Shown in pieces: positions 51,804 to 61,060 of a DNA stretch of 64,000 bases. The position numbers and the translations under genes were made by a program. Numbering within the stretch: position 1 is the stretch's first letter; every line of letters starts with the position of its first letter. The notes beneath the pieces are model-generated. The model worked only from the letters and a program-made list of their open reading frames with translations. It did no database searches and was not told where the DNA came from. This DNA comes from a virus: the IMG/VR virus record IMGVR_UViG_3300037264_004923, positions 37,764 to 101,763 of that record. The stretch is one strand, 5' to 3'.

Positions 51804-52119
51804 TATTTGATAACCTCGTCTTTTTTCCCCACTCCTGAATAAGATTTCTCAAGGTGGTTGAATGTTCGTCGCCTTGGAATAAAGAGCAACGCTTGCAGTG
51901 TCGCTATTCTTGTACAAACTTCATGAGAGCGCACTCGTTAAGGGGCTGAACCTGTGAATTGAACCGGCATAGAGACGGTTGGCCAGGCATCTGTTTGCTT
52001 ATTCCGGCTACAGAATGTCCCCAGAGATACTTGTAATCTCGGGTTGTTCCATAGGAACGAACATGCTGATAACAGTTGTCATTTTTAATCCTTTTGTGTT
52101 TAAACGAGAGTACGACTAT
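51794..52119 (-). other. Coding-like stretch with ambiguous start and an in-frame TAG
   Basis: One frame is open from the ruvC stop (52120) to a TAG at 51904-51906 and then again to a TAA overlapping the next gene's start. It encodes a Cys/His-rich sequence: YQHVRSYGTTRDYKYLWGHS, then NECALMKFVQE, TAG, RHCKRCSLFQGDEHS. It lacks an ATG near its beginning. Another frame has AAGGA and ATG 52082 but stops after 24 codons (52008). See findings. Confidence 0.4.
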
Positions 52120-52581
52120 CTAAAAATCATCCTGCTTTGTCATCGCCAGATGGAGAGCCCAAGCATCAGTGATGTCGTTATATTCTTTGAAATTCCAGCC
52201 CAAAGAGAAAGTGGAGTTGAAATAGTTAAACACATCCTCTTTGGTTATCTTGCCTTCCAGACCAAGAGCTTTGCGAGCCGAAGTAGCAGTAAGGAGCACC
52301 ACCTTTGCCTTCTTTGAAGCAGCAACTTCCGAGGCGACGCCCCCAAATTTAGCAAGGGCTTTTACCGTATGTATGCTGCTAAAACCCAATCTATAATGCA
52401 CATCTTCTATTACTACAACTTTTGGTTTGTGCTTTATCAGCAAGACGGAAAGTTCCTTCCGGAACAGAACGAGTTTAGCTGGGAATTCCAAGTCTTCTTT
52501 GATCTTTATCATTCCACAATTTTCTTGATCTACGAACCAACCTGTAGATTTTGTAGAGATGTCCAGAGCCAGGATCTTCAT
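52120..52581 (-). CDS. ruvC: RuvC-like Holliday junction resolvase
   Basis: 153 residues. LALDISTKSTG holds the first Asp, VVVIEDVHYR the Glu, and EYNDITDAWALHLA the C-terminal Asp pair. It resolves four-way DNA junctions formed in recombination, with RecA and the annealing protein. Ends in TAG. Confidence 0.85.
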   Translation of the reverse strand: MKILALDISTKSTGWFVDQENCGMIKIKEDLEFPAKLVLFRKELSVLLIKHKPKVVVIEDVHYRLGFSSIHTVKALAKFGGVASEVAASKKAKVVLLTATSARKALGLEGKITKEDVFNYFNSTFSLGWNFKEYNDITDAWALHLAMTKQDDF

Positions 52582-52626
52582 CGGTCCTCCTGAGAGCGGT
52601 AAGCCCCCGGAAAGAATAATAAAACC

Positions 52627-53433
52627 CTATCCTTTCGAAAGCAATCCGTGAAGCGCGGTCTTCTCCTCTTCGTTCAATTGATCAAGGCTTGGGTACTTAA
52701 CGGAGATCTGAAGCATCACATCGCCCGGCGCTCCTCCGTTGAACCCACGTCCTCCTGCCGCGGCGATGCGCAGGATGGATCCGTTATGTAGCCCGGGAGG
52801 AATTTGAACATTGATCTGTCTTTCTTCGGAAACAATACCCCGCCCCTGGCACGGCTCGCAAGTCTTACTAATCCTTTGTCCTTGCCCTCGACAAGCAGGA
52901 CAGGTGCTTTGAAGGATCATGTTGGGTTCTTGCCGAACAATACTACCCGCGCCCTTACATTCGGGGCAAGTTTGGAATTCTGTTCCGCCTTTAGTTCCAC
53001 AGACATCACACGGAGAGTTTGTTGAATACTGGAAGTTTTTCTCCGCCCCAAATAAAGCTTCGGCAAGTCCCAGTTCTAATCCCAGCTGTACTCCCTGTCC
53101 TCGTGCTGACTGAGGCTGTCTTGGTTCCCTTCTAAAAGAGAAGTTCCCAAAATTGCGCATGAACTCCATCGGATCCCCATAAGTTCTAAATCCATGATGA
53201 GGACCAGAAGGGTCGCCCGAAAGATCATAGTTAGCTTTCTTCTCTGGATCGGAGAGAACAGAGTAGGCTTCGGAGATCTCTTTGAATTTCTCCTCCGCAA
53301 CCTTTCTCTGTTCTTCTCCATCTACTTGGTGTTTATCAGGGTGCCATTCATTGGCAAGCACACGATAGGCTTTCTTGATTGCCTTTTCGTCAGCATCCCT
53401 TTCTACGCCGAGCAAGTTGTAATAATCCTTCAA
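52627..53433 (-). CDS. dnaJ: DnaJ co-chaperone, C-terminally shortened
   Basis: 268 residues. J-domain with HPD (NEWHPDKH), a Gly/Phe linker, and four zinc repeats (CDVCGTKG, CPECKGAG, CPACRGQG, CEPCQGRG). The second C-terminal beta-domain and dimerisation region are missing relative to the usual 370-380 residues. It would recruit host Hsp70, since no DnaK gene is visible here. Confidence 0.9.
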   Translation of the reverse strand: MKDYYNLLGVERDADEKAIKKAYRVLANEWHPDKHQVDGEEQRKVAEEKFKEISEAYSVLSDPEKKANYDLSGDPSGPHHGFRTYGDPMEFMRNFGNFSFRREPRQPQSARGQGVQLGLELGLAEALFGAEKNFQYSTNSPCDVCGTKGGTEFQTCPECKGAGSIVRQEPNMILQSTCPACRGQGQRISKTCEPCQGRGIVSEERQINVQIPPGLHNGSILRIAAAGGRGFNGGAPGDVMLQISVKYPSLDQLNEEEKTALHGLLSKG

Positions 53434-53444
53434 AATCGTGCCTT

Positions 53445-53627
53445 TCAGAGTTTTCGCAAACTACCGTTTTCATCCTCTTCAAAGTAGAGAGTGAAGTTAC
53501 TATAGCAGTATCCGCAGTAGTATGTGGCGCTGAGTGAATAGTGCTCCCTTGTCTTGGTCAGCAAGGGCATACCATCAATGGGCTGCCCACAATACACGCA
53601 ATCTTGGATATCAAACTCAGCGGTCAT
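53445..53627 (-). CDS. Small zinc-ribbon protein (60 aa)
   Basis: CVYCGQPIDG and YYCGYCYSNF make a four-Cys zinc ribbon. Ends in an acidic tail. Function unknown. Overlaps the next gene by 4 nt. Confidence 0.7.
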   Translation of the reverse strand: MTAEFDIQDCVYCGQPIDGMPLLTKTREHYSLSATYYCGYCYSNFTLYFEEDENGSLRKL

Positions 53628-53965
53628 ACATTCCTAATGACTTCACCGTGAAGTACGATGTCGTTCTCATTGATCTCTACCCCGAACACATTGAAGCACT
53701 CATCGTCCTTCAGGTCGGGGTAGCGAACATTGGCAAACATCACTCGAATAACTTCCCAGAGGGACAGAACACCATCATCAAATACGGTGAAGCTATCCTC
53801 ACCGGCAAACTTTAGTTGTTCGTTAGCGCTGTTGGCCTTGACCAGAGTACTCAGCTGGCCTTTGTTAGGGATAGAGATCTCAAGCTTTCGCACCAACTCC
53901 CATTCGTATTCACGGGCGGGAAGGAGTAGGAAGCCTGGAGCTACGCCTTTTACCTGATTAGGCAT
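53624..53965 (-). CDS. Hypothetical protein (113 aa)
   Basis: Alpha/beta, acidic, no motif. It overlaps the SSB-like gene by 8 nt and the zinc-ribbon gene by 4 nt, so it belongs to the replication operon. Not recognised. Confidence 0.6.
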   Translation of the reverse strand: MPNQVKGVAPGFLLLPAREYEWELVRKLEISIPNKGQLSTLVKANSANEQLKFAGEDSFTVFDDGVLSLWEVIRVMFANVRYPDLKDDECFNVFGVEINENDIVLHGEVIRNV

Positions 53966-54596
53966 GGATCGCCTCGGGGGTAGTGAAGTTGGTCACCACA
54001 GCGTCGGTGAATACGCGCTTCTGTCCGTTATCACCGGTGAAGCTTCTATCCTGGATGTGCCCAGATACCTTAACAACTCCACCTTCGCCTACGGAATTCA
54101 GACCCTCAGCAATGTCATCCCAAGCGGTAATGCGAATGTAGGAGGAACCAAGAGTTCCGTCCTGCTTCACAAATGGGATCTTGACCTTGGACTTGAATAG
54201 GGAAGTACCGCGCTCTCCCACGGTCTTCAGTTCCGGCCAAACTATCTCGCCCTGAAGGATGAACTGGTTCTCGCCGGTGGTTGCCTCTACCGCTTCCACG
54301 CCATCAACGACGATGTCGGTAACGGACTGGCGCTTACCTTCCTTATTCGTGAAGGAACGCTCCTGAATGCGACCAGACACACGAATGTTGGTCCTTGGTG
54401 GTAGAGTATTTAGATACTCCGCGAACTCGTCCCACGCAGTGATGCGAAGGTATGCTTTCTGGATTTCGCCGGTGAATTGGTTCGCGGTAGGAATGCAAAC
54501 CTTGGCCTTGAACAAAGGTTTACCGGCGCCAGTGTATTTCAGTTCTGGCCAGCAAAGCTCGCCCTGAAGTAAAACAGAATTGATCCCGTCAGTCAT
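53958..54596 (-). CDS. Tandem-OB single-strand DNA-binding-like protein
   Basis: About 212 residues from ATG 54596. Two homologous halves: LLQGELCWPELKYTGAGKPL...SGRIQERSFTNKEGKRQSVTD and LQGEIVWPELKTVGERGTSL...SGHIQDRSFTGDNGQKRVFTD. Each looks like an SSB OB-fold (K-V-I-P, RITAWDE/D, VSG.IQ.RSF). Position just upstream of the primase supports an SSB role; the usual acidic tail is missing. Confidence 0.7.
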   Translation of the reverse strand: MTDGINSVLLQGELCWPELKYTGAGKPLFKAKVCIPTANQFTGEIQKAYLRITAWDEFAEYLNTLPPRTNIRVSGRIQERSFTNKEGKRQSVTDIVVDGVEAVEATTGENQFILQGEIVWPELKTVGERGTSLFKSKVKIPFVKQDGTLGSSYIRITAWDDIAEGLNSVGEGGVVKVSGHIQDRSFTGDNGQKRVFTDAVVTNFTTPEAIHA

Positions 54597-55602
54597 GATG
54601 TATGTATCCTCCAAAATAGTGCTGAATATCAGCATGTGTGAAATTCTTAGGGTCCTTGTCCGGAGGCAACCTTAGTGGCTTCACCGATACATAGAAGCTT
54701 AATAGCTTCTCCGCCCTATCCATTGCTTGTTGCCCGGCTTCATCCGGATCCAACATTAGAACAACTTCATCTGAATAAATCGAAAGTAATTGCGCTTGCC
54801 TTGACGTCAGACCTGTGCCCATTGCGGCTACGGTGTTCCATACCCCGTGAAGAGCCAAAGTCCAAACATCTACGAAACCTTCAACCAAGATAAGAGTACG
54901 AGGTAATCCCACATACTCTTTAGCAACATCCAAGTTGTATAGGGTAATTCCTTTAGGCACATTCTTTACCAGAATGTACTTAGGGTCTTCATCACTATCT
55001 GTCCGTCTGGCGCTGATCGTTAGAACGTTGCCTTCTGGATCTCGAATAGGAATGGTTTCCCTATGAACACCTTTACCATCTGTCATTCCACCCACTTGAA
55101 AAAAGTCAAGCAGGTCTTTAGGAAAGCCTCTATTGATGAAGTAATCACTTCTCTTCTTCATCATTTCTTCGACGACTTCTTCTGAATAGGAACCAGTATC
55201 GATCTCTTTTGCCTTGGCGGCTTGCTGGATTTCCTTATCGATTTCCCGCTGTTGCTTTAACTTCAGATACTCTGCGGAAAAGTCATCCTGGTTGTTCAGA
55301 TTTACACCAGCAATGTCGGCTAAAAGCTGAACACTTTGAGTGAAGGATTGCCCGGTTACCCGTTGCACCAATCCTACAAGATCTCTATCATTTTCGCCTT
55401 CGCAATGACGAGTATAGCAGCACCATGTTCGGGTTTCCAAGTTGAACCTAAAACCAGTTGGGTTATCTCCACCATGAACCTTACAAGGACCTCGGAGTTC
55501 TTTTGCCCCTCGACGAACTACATGGAAACCAAGGTGGAGAAGAACAGCCTCTGCATCGACGCCCTGCTTAACTCTGTGAATCATCTCCGGCTGGATTTTC
55601 AC
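54589..55602 (-). CDS. dnaG: DnaG-type DNA primase
   Basis: 337 residues. An N-terminal zinc-binding region (CKVHGGDNPTG, then WCCYTRHCEGE), then a TOPRIM domain with LILVEGFVDVW and VVLMLDPDEAGQQA (the Glu and DxD). The helicase-interacting C-terminal domain is short. It makes RNA primers on the lagging strand, working with the helicase at 56 kb. Confidence 0.9.
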   Translation of the reverse strand: MKIQPEMIHRVKQGVDAEAVLLHLGFHVVRRGAKELRGPCKVHGGDNPTGFRFNLETRTWCCYTRHCEGENDRDLVGLVQRVTGQSFTQSVQLLADIAGVNLNNQDDFSAEYLKLKQQREIDKEIQQAAKAKEIDTGSYSEEVVEEMMKKRSDYFINRGFPKDLLDFFQVGGMTDGKGVHRETIPIRDPEGNVLTISARRTDSDEDPKYILVKNVPKGITLYNLDVAKEYVGLPRTLILVEGFVDVWTLALHGVWNTVAAMGTGLTSRQAQLLSIYSDEVVLMLDPDEAGQQAMDRAEKLLSFYVSVKPLRLPPDKDPKNFTHADIQHYFGGYIHHD

Positions 55603-56020
55603 TTGTTACCCTCTTGATAGCTTCGAACACGAGCTTAACTTGCTGTCTTACGGTCGCATCGGATACGTTGGGAACATTCTTAACTCCAGCCTCTCGGTAG
55701 CGCTTCAGTTCCTCGGACACGATCGCGAACACTTCGTCCTGTACATCGTCAAATTCCAAGTTGGAAACATCGTTAAAGGTTGCACGTAATCTCTCACTCA
55801 CCCTGCCCATGAGTGTTACGAAATCGTGAAGGTCAAATACGCCCTTTTCATCTTTGATTCGCCCAGCAAAAAATCCCAGGACCATAGGCAGAAACGGAAG
55901 AATCTTCTTTACTATATTGCGGACTTTCTCGTTCGTGTAATAAACATAAGACAAACCACCAAAAGATGCAACTATGCCAACTATAATGGACACATCACGT
56001 AGCTGGGTAAAATCAATCAT
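55568..56020 (-). CDS. Membrane protein (150 aa)
   Basis: Two transmembrane stretches near the N-terminus (VSIIVGIVASFGGLSYVYY and ILPFLPMVLGFFAG), then a soluble helical domain. It lies between primase and helicase and overlaps both. It might anchor the replisome to a membrane or have an unrelated role; not recognised. Confidence 0.6.
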   Translation of the reverse strand: MIDFTQLRDVSIIVGIVASFGGLSYVYYTNEKVRNIVKKILPFLPMVLGFFAGRIKDEKGVFDLHDFVTLMGRVSERLRATFNDVSNLEFDDVQDEVFAIVSEELKRYREAGVKNVPNVSDATVRQQVKLVFEAIKRVTSENPAGDDSQS

Positions 56021-57443
56021 TTTCAGAAGCCTCCTCGCTCTTCATCAAATCTGTGAGCTGCTGCTGTGCTTCAGACAGCGTAATTATTTCCTTACGGAAG
56101 TACAGGTCGATGCCTGTGAAGTTAGTTCCGCCGGCGCGAGCATCAAGAATTTGGAGACGATGGGTGCCCATGTTCCGGGCGGTATCTCGTCCATACTTCT
56201 CTTCCAGTTTAATAAACTCATCCTTGGTCTTGGCGGAAAGACCAAGAAGAGTGTTTGCGTAGCGTAGAATACGATCGCTGTCTGCGAACTCAGAGGAATT
56301 GACATGCCCCTTGTTTGCTCCGCCTCGACCAATTTGCGCTGCGGTAATGACGGGTATTTGTAGTTGTCCCGCCAAGTTTTTCAAAGCCACACACAGAAAC
56401 CCCAATGCCTGATGTTCCTTCACGTTGTTCATCATCTGCAGATCGGCATCGGGAAGTTTGATATAATCGAAAATTAGGCAACGAACACCGTGCTGATAGT
56501 AGTACTTCCTCGTCAGCGCGGCAATCCCCTCGGGAGTAAAGTCAGGATAGTACTTGTGAAGAATGAGACCACTATCGAGAATAACCCTAGCTTGCTCTAC
56601 CGCATGGCGCTGTTCGTCATTCTGATAAAAGGTTCCATTCTTGATTTCTCTTTCGGGAACGCTGGACAAGACGGAGAGTAGGCGGAACTGCTGCTCACGC
56701 TTACTCATTTCCGTATCGATGATGAGGATAGGAGCGTGCGCAGTATACGCGATGTGTTTTGCCCAGTTCAAAAGGATCGCAGACTTGCCGGTCTTGGGTC
56801 GCGCACCTAATACCGTGAGCGTTCCGGGTTCCAAACCATTGACGGCCTTGTCCAGTATCTGAAAGCCGGTAGGAAGACCTCGCACATCCGTTGGGGCAGC
56901 GGTAACCTCCGCGAGAAGTTCGTCAATACCAGTAGCGATGTTTACTGCGTCTTCGCTCTTCTGGGCTTCGATAGAGATCTGTAGGAACTTCTGTTGGGCG
57001 TGCTCCACAAGATCCGAAGCTGTAAGGGTCTCTCCCGTAAGGGATTTGTTCTGCTCTGTTAGTTCAGCAATCTCGGTCGTCGCACGGAGCACCTTCAACT
57101 TGGTGCTGGCATCCGAAACCCGTTGAATGTAGAAGTCGATGTTGGAAGGATCAATGTTCTTATCAAAGAGAGCAGTGATGTAATCATACCCACCAATCTC
57201 TTTCTCTAACGACAGGATCCCCGCTTGGTTCAGAATAGCAGCAGTGTCAATGCTGGTGATGCCTTCTCGTACCAACGTTCGAACAATGGTCCAAAGGGCA
57301 CGATGATGTTCCCGCAGGAAATCATTTTCCGCCAGCTTAGCCTCTACTTCAAAGTAGTTGGTAGGATCTTTGAATACGCAAGCCAGAACCGCAGCCTCCA
57401 TGCCGGTTTGCGCAAAGAGTTCCTTGGCTTTTGACAGGTCCAT
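56013..57443 (-). CDS. dnaB: Replicative DNA helicase (DnaB family)
   Basis: 476 residues. N-terminal DnaB domain (LACVFKDPTNYFEVEAKL), then a RecA-like core: Walker A GARPKTGKSAILLN, Walker B LIFDYIKLP, and DSDRILRYANTLLGL. It unwinds DNA at the fork and is coupled to the primase two genes away. Confidence 0.95.
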   Translation of the reverse strand: MDLSKAKELFAQTGMEAAVLACVFKDPTNYFEVEAKLAENDFLREHHRALWTIVRTLVREGITSIDTAAILNQAGILSLEKEIGGYDYITALFDKNIDPSNIDFYIQRVSDASTKLKVLRATTEIAELTEQNKSLTGETLTASDLVEHAQQKFLQISIEAQKSEDAVNIATGIDELLAEVTAAPTDVRGLPTGFQILDKAVNGLEPGTLTVLGARPKTGKSAILLNWAKHIAYTAHAPILIIDTEMSKREQQFRLLSVLSSVPEREIKNGTFYQNDEQRHAVEQARVILDSGLILHKYYPDFTPEGIAALTRKYYYQHGVRCLIFDYIKLPDADLQMMNNVKEHQALGFLCVALKNLAGQLQIPVITAAQIGRGGANKGHVNSSEFADSDRILRYANTLLGLSAKTKDEFIKLEEKYGRDTARNMGTHRLQILDARAGGTNFTGIDLYFRKEIITLSEAQQQLTDLMKSEEASEND

Positions 57444-57926
57444 TTAAACTCTTTCTCGGCTGTACTGGCGTTCCTCTGCGCGTCTGCGCACCTCTGACTT
57501 CAAGGCATTGATAAGTTCTGTAATGGGACTATCCAAACCTTCCAAAAGATCTCTCTCCGCGGAAGCCTCGTCATAATCCAGTTCCAACCCTTGAAGCTCC
57601 GGAGAGGAGGAGATAGCGTTGGCTTCCCTTTCCTTCAGGGTCTTACCTTCCACAGCGTCGGTCTTTAGCAGGTCGTAGACCTTGCGATCCAGAACCTTCT
57701 TCTTTTGACCAGCAATAACTCGAGCGGTATTGTATCGCACCTGGAGGGTAATAAGATACTGAGCAAGAATAATGGTATAGCGGGAAAGGACTTGCGAGTT
57801 CGTCGCATCCATGTCCACCGCTGGTTTGAAATTGAAGATGTCCTCTACTTCAGATGGAGAAGTAGCAGAGTATAGAGATAGAGCGGTTGATGTTTCTAAT
57901 AGTCTATTGCGGATACGATCATCCAT
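57444..57926 (-). CDS. Hypothetical helical protein (160 aa)
   Basis: Charged coiled-coil-like helices throughout, basic C-terminus (RRRAEERQYSRERV). It lies between recA-side genes and dnaB and may be a replication mediator or structural helper; not recognised. Overlaps the upstream nuclease gene by 8 nt. Confidence 0.6.
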   Translation of the reverse strand: MDDRIRNRLLETSTALSLYSATSPSEVEDIFNFKPAVDMDATNSQVLSRYTIILAQYLITLQVRYNTARVIAGQKKKVLDRKVYDLLKTDAVEGKTLKEREANAISSSPELQGLELDYDEASAERDLLEGLDSPITELINALKSEVRRRAEERQYSRERV

Positions 57927-58269
57927 TCTGTTGAGCCTCCGAAACTTTACGCAAGAGATCTGCTACAGAAATAGGGATCTCATCGTAGTTGATACATACG
58001 AGGGTGACGTCGTTCAGACTGCACCACTCTTTCTTTAGTAGGTCTCTCTTTTTAGCGGCGCGAAAAGCAGCAGCGTCGCCATGAAAATGGGAGTTGAACT
58101 CCGTGTGCTGGATACCCTGAACCTCTACATAAATGTGGAGGGTGGGTAAATAAAAGTCAAAGAAGAGTTTCTGCCCTTTATAGGGAATGTATTCCTCTTC
58201 CTTGACGAGCGTATTCGGGAACGCGCTATTTAGCGTCTCTCGTACGCTTTTGGCTAGCAGGCTTATCAT
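57919..58269 (-). CDS. VSR-like or DUF559-like PD-(D/E)XK nuclease
   Basis: 116 residues from ATG 58269. LFFDFYLPTLHIYVEVQGIQHTEF holds Asp and E-x-Q/K-like core residues, followed by RAAKKRDLLKKEW and VTLVCINYDEI as in very-short-patch repair and DUF559 endonucleases. It overlaps recA by 44 nt. DNA cleavage at mismatches or nicks is an inference. Confidence 0.65.
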   Translation of the reverse strand: MISLLAKSVRETLNSAFPNTLVKEEEYIPYKGQKLFFDFYLPTLHIYVEVQGIQHTEFNSHFHGDAAAFRAAKKRDLLKKEWCSLNDVTLVCINYDEIPISVADLLRKVSEAQQNG

Positions 58270-59317
58270 CAGGTGTATCTTCCTTTGGAGCAACAGGTAC
58301 TTCTACAACCTCACCAGAAATCACAGAACGAATGCTCTTTTCGATAGCATCACGAAGCTCTGTGTTTCCCATGAGAGCAAGTTTGGCAGCACCTCTACCC
58401 TGCCACTTATGCTCTTTGTAGTTCAACCAAGCGCCGCCCTTTTCGATGATGCCCGTGTCGGCGCCGAGATCGATAATCTCTCCGACGTTATCATACCCTA
58501 TTCCGTAGATGAGATCTACCTCAGCTTCTCGGTAGGGAGCGTTTCGTTTGTTCTTGACTACACGAAAGGTAGTTCGGTGCCCATAAACCTCACCAGTTCC
58601 TTCGTCTTGAAGGCGACGGGATTTGCTCTGAGGGCTACCCATCACCTCGACCCGATAAGAAGCATAGAAACCCAGGGCCTCCCCGCCAGTTGTAGTTTGG
58701 GGATTTCCATAGGCTCCAATCTTGTTTCGGATCTGATTGATGAAAAGCAAAAGGGTATTGGTCTTCTTGGCGACGGGCACGATCTTCTGGAGGCCGGCGC
58801 TCATCAGTCTCGCGTGGAGACCCATAGTCTGTTGATCATAGTCATTCTCGACCCGGCTTTCTGGGATGAGAGCAGCGACGCTGTCAATCATAACGACCGC
58901 GAAGTCTCCAGTAGCCATCAGATTATCAGCGATCTGGAGGTTAGCTTCTCCCGTAGGGGCACCATCGACCACCAAAACCATGTCCGCTGGAAGACCCACA
59001 TTGATAAGAAGATTGGGATCCAAGGAGTTCTCGGCATCGATGATAGCACACTTATGTCCTTGGAGAGTTGCTTGCTTTATGATGCTATAACCGAGGAAAC
59101 TCTTTCCGGCTCCGCCTACTCCGAAAAACTCAGCGGTCAATCCCCTTTCAAATCCCCCTTTTCCAATAGCATTATCAAGTCCAATACAGCCGGTCGGTAT
59201 TACTTCTCTCGTTATTGCCGCTGCCTCTCCCAGCCATTTGATTACGTGCCCATACTCTTTCTCTATTGATTTGGTCACTACCCCGAGACGGGCTTCATTC
59301 TCTTTCTTTGTACTCAT
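58226..59317 (-). CDS. recA: RecA recombinase
   Basis: 363 residues. Walker A variant EFFGVGGAGKSFLG, VVMIDSVAALIPESR (Walker B and L1), and NQIRNKIGAYGNPQTTTGGEALGFYAS (L2 and following). The C-terminus has a long acidic/basic disordered tail. It catalyses strand exchange. It fits the RuvC, RecB-like and Rad52-like proteins in this window. Confidence 0.95.
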   Translation of the reverse strand: MSTKKENEARLGVVTKSIEKEYGHVIKWLGEAAAITREVIPTGCIGLDNAIGKGGFERGLTAEFFGVGGAGKSFLGYSIIKQATLQGHKCAIIDAENSLDPNLLINVGLPADMVLVVDGAPTGEANLQIADNLMATGDFAVVMIDSVAALIPESRVENDYDQQTMGLHARLMSAGLQKIVPVAKKTNTLLLFINQIRNKIGAYGNPQTTTGGEALGFYASYRVEVMGSPQSKSRRLQDEGTGEVYGHRTTFRVVKNKRNAPYREAEVDLIYGIGYDNVGEIIDLGADTGIIEKGGAWLNYKEHKWQGRGAAKLALMGNTELRDAIEKSIRSVISGEVVEVPVAPKEDTPDDKPASQKRTRDAK

Positions 59318-59837
59318 TCAGTTTCTCCAGTATTTTCTTCCGCTCATTGGCTGCTCTTTCAAAGTCCTTGGCGGCATTCTTCTTGTTGTAATACTCATTT
59401 ACCTCATTGAGATAGAGCTCTGTATCATATTCTCCCGCTTCCGCCACTTCTCCATTCATAAAGGAGCATACCTTGTCCATTGCCCACGCTTGGGATAGAA
59501 GAGTAGGACTGATTATAGGCTCTCGCAGCTTCATTTGCTTTTCAAAGCGGAACATAGCATCTACAAGGATTGCTGCTTCCCGAACAGCGTCTTTTCTACC
59601 CAGCCCCAATTTTTGACGGGATCTGATAAAAGTGCTCAGAGTCTTCACATCCTCAGTATAGTCAATGCTATAGGGAAACTTACGATCAGGGTTGTAAAAT
59701 CTGCGGCGACTATAGAAGTAATCCACCAGTTCCCGCAGAGTATTTATTGATCCGGCATCGGGATAGTCTTCTTTGACCACCCTGTAACCTCTACTCTGGA
59801 GTTCTTTGATGGCTTCTTGCTCATCAAAGAAGAGCAT
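59295..59837 (-). CDS. Hypothetical protein (180 aa)
   Basis: All-helical, charged (YFYSRRRFYNPDRKFPYSI, and a C-terminal coiled coil KDFERAANERKKILEKL). Between clamp and recA. Not recognised. Confidence 0.6.
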   Translation of the reverse strand: MLFFDEQEAIKELQSRGYRVVKEDYPDAGSINTLRELVDYFYSRRRFYNPDRKFPYSIDYTEDVKTLSTFIRSRQKLGLGRKDAVREAAILVDAMFRFEKQMKLREPIISPTLLSQAWAMDKVCSFMNGEVAEAGEYDTELYLNEVNEYYNKKNAAKDFERAANERKKILEKLNEYKERE

Positions 59838-59839
59838 TC

Positions 59840-61012
59840 TTAATCTACTTTCTTCAGGGTACAGACGAAGGCTTTGAAGTCGTCGTCCTTCTGAGACTTG
59901 AGCACTACCCCTTTGGCATCATTTGTGAAGTAGAACTCAAAGTGGCCCCCCTTCAGCTGCCGAATAGCGTTATGAAGCAGGGTGCTATCAAAGTGAAGGG
60001 TGAAGTCTTCTGGGGTCTCTACGACGAGCCCAGAACTCTCTGCTTCACCTGTAATGCTGGAGGTGGATACGATGGCGTTTCCAGCCTTCTCAGCTGCCAA
60101 AACCATTCTGTGGCTCTTGGCATCTACCGACGGCAGAATTCCCTGTAGGATGGACAGGAAGTCCTCCGTGGGGAAAGTGGCTCGCAAAAGCGCCTTAGTT
60201 TCCATGTAAGGTTCGTACTTCGGGAACGCGGTGTTTAGCAGAGTGCCCACCAGAACCGTACCGCCGCTCTTCAGGAAGAACTTCTCGTCCTCCACATAGA
60301 TGTCCACGGTATCAAACTTACCCGGATTGACCAATTTGGCAGCAACGGTGGCAAACTTTAGCCCTAAAATAAAAGAGCCGCGAAGTCCTTTGACTTCAGC
60401 GGCTTTCTTGAACTCAGCAATTTGGATACCATCAGTTGCGGCGAATACCACTTCCGCGTCTCCTAGGGAGAGGCTGATACAATTGAAGTGGAGCTTGGAG
60501 TTGTCTTTGGAGGCGGCGTGGCTCACCTTTGCCAAACCATCCATGAACTGGAAGGCTGGGAAGTGAGTTGCCTTGGCGCTATTAAAAACGGGGGTCTCTA
60601 CGAAGAAACCTGCGTTCAATAGGGCAAGGTTTCTCTTGGTGGGAAGGTTGGTGCCTGCTCGCACACGATTGGTTCCTACCAAATGAAGGGTTCCCTTCGA
60701 AGTAGTCTCCACCTTAATTTGGTTGGGCTCCCCGTCAAATCCTACATCCGTATAGGACGCATTGACTTGCGTAGTGATTGCCACACAGCGCACCAGCGCC
60801 TCACCTGGGTCTTGAACTTCGGCAGGAACTTCCACGCGAACATAAGAGGTGTCATCAAACGCCATAAATACCACGGAATTTCCGTTAGTTCGCAGCAGAA
60901 CACCAGTCTTTTCTTCAGCGATCGCTGAACTTACGGGCGCAATTTCATTACAGGTGTTCAACGCCCGCTTCAAATCTTGAGCAGTGATGGTAAACTTCAT
61001 CTGTTTCTCCAA
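59840..61012 (-). CDS. dnaN: DNA polymerase sliding clamp (beta)
   Basis: 390 residues, the standard length for a DnaN-type clamp with three repeats. The beginning (FTITAQDLKRALNTC) and the repeated LxxxL...F patterns fit the beta-clamp fold; SHRMVLAAEKAGNAIVS and the terminal FKAFVCTLKKVD match the last domain. It raises polymerase processivity. It has its own promoter. Confidence 0.85.
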   Translation of the reverse strand: MEKQMKFTITAQDLKRALNTCNEIAPVSSAIAEEKTGVLLRTNGNSVVFMAFDDTSYVRVEVPAEVQDPGEALVRCVAITTQVNASYTDVGFDGEPNQIKVETTSKGTLHLVGTNRVRAGTNLPTKRNLALLNAGFFVETPVFNSAKATHFPAFQFMDGLAKVSHAASKDNSKLHFNCISLSLGDAEVVFAATDGIQIAEFKKAAEVKGLRGSFILGLKFATVAAKLVNPGKFDTVDIYVEDEKFFLKSGGTVLVGTLLNTAFPKYEPYMETKALLRATFPTEDFLSILQGILPSVDAKSHRMVLAAEKAGNAIVSTSSITGEAESSGLVVETPEDFTLHFDSTLLHNAIRQLKGGHFEFYFTNDAKGVVLKSQKDDDFKAFVCTLKKVD

Positions 61013-61060
61013 TACCCGATAATTGGGCGGGGGAAATACCCTGCCTCTGGGTTCAGAGTA

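Noticed and set aside
25696-52581. Genome-wide reassignment of TAG to an amino acid
   Set aside because: TAG ends clearly complete genes, such as the zincin-like gene (25696) and ruvC (52120), so the amber at 51904 is a local oddity.
58187-59269. A 360-codon rightward open frame
   Set aside because: Lies opposite recA, whose motifs are complete; a shadow of codon bias.
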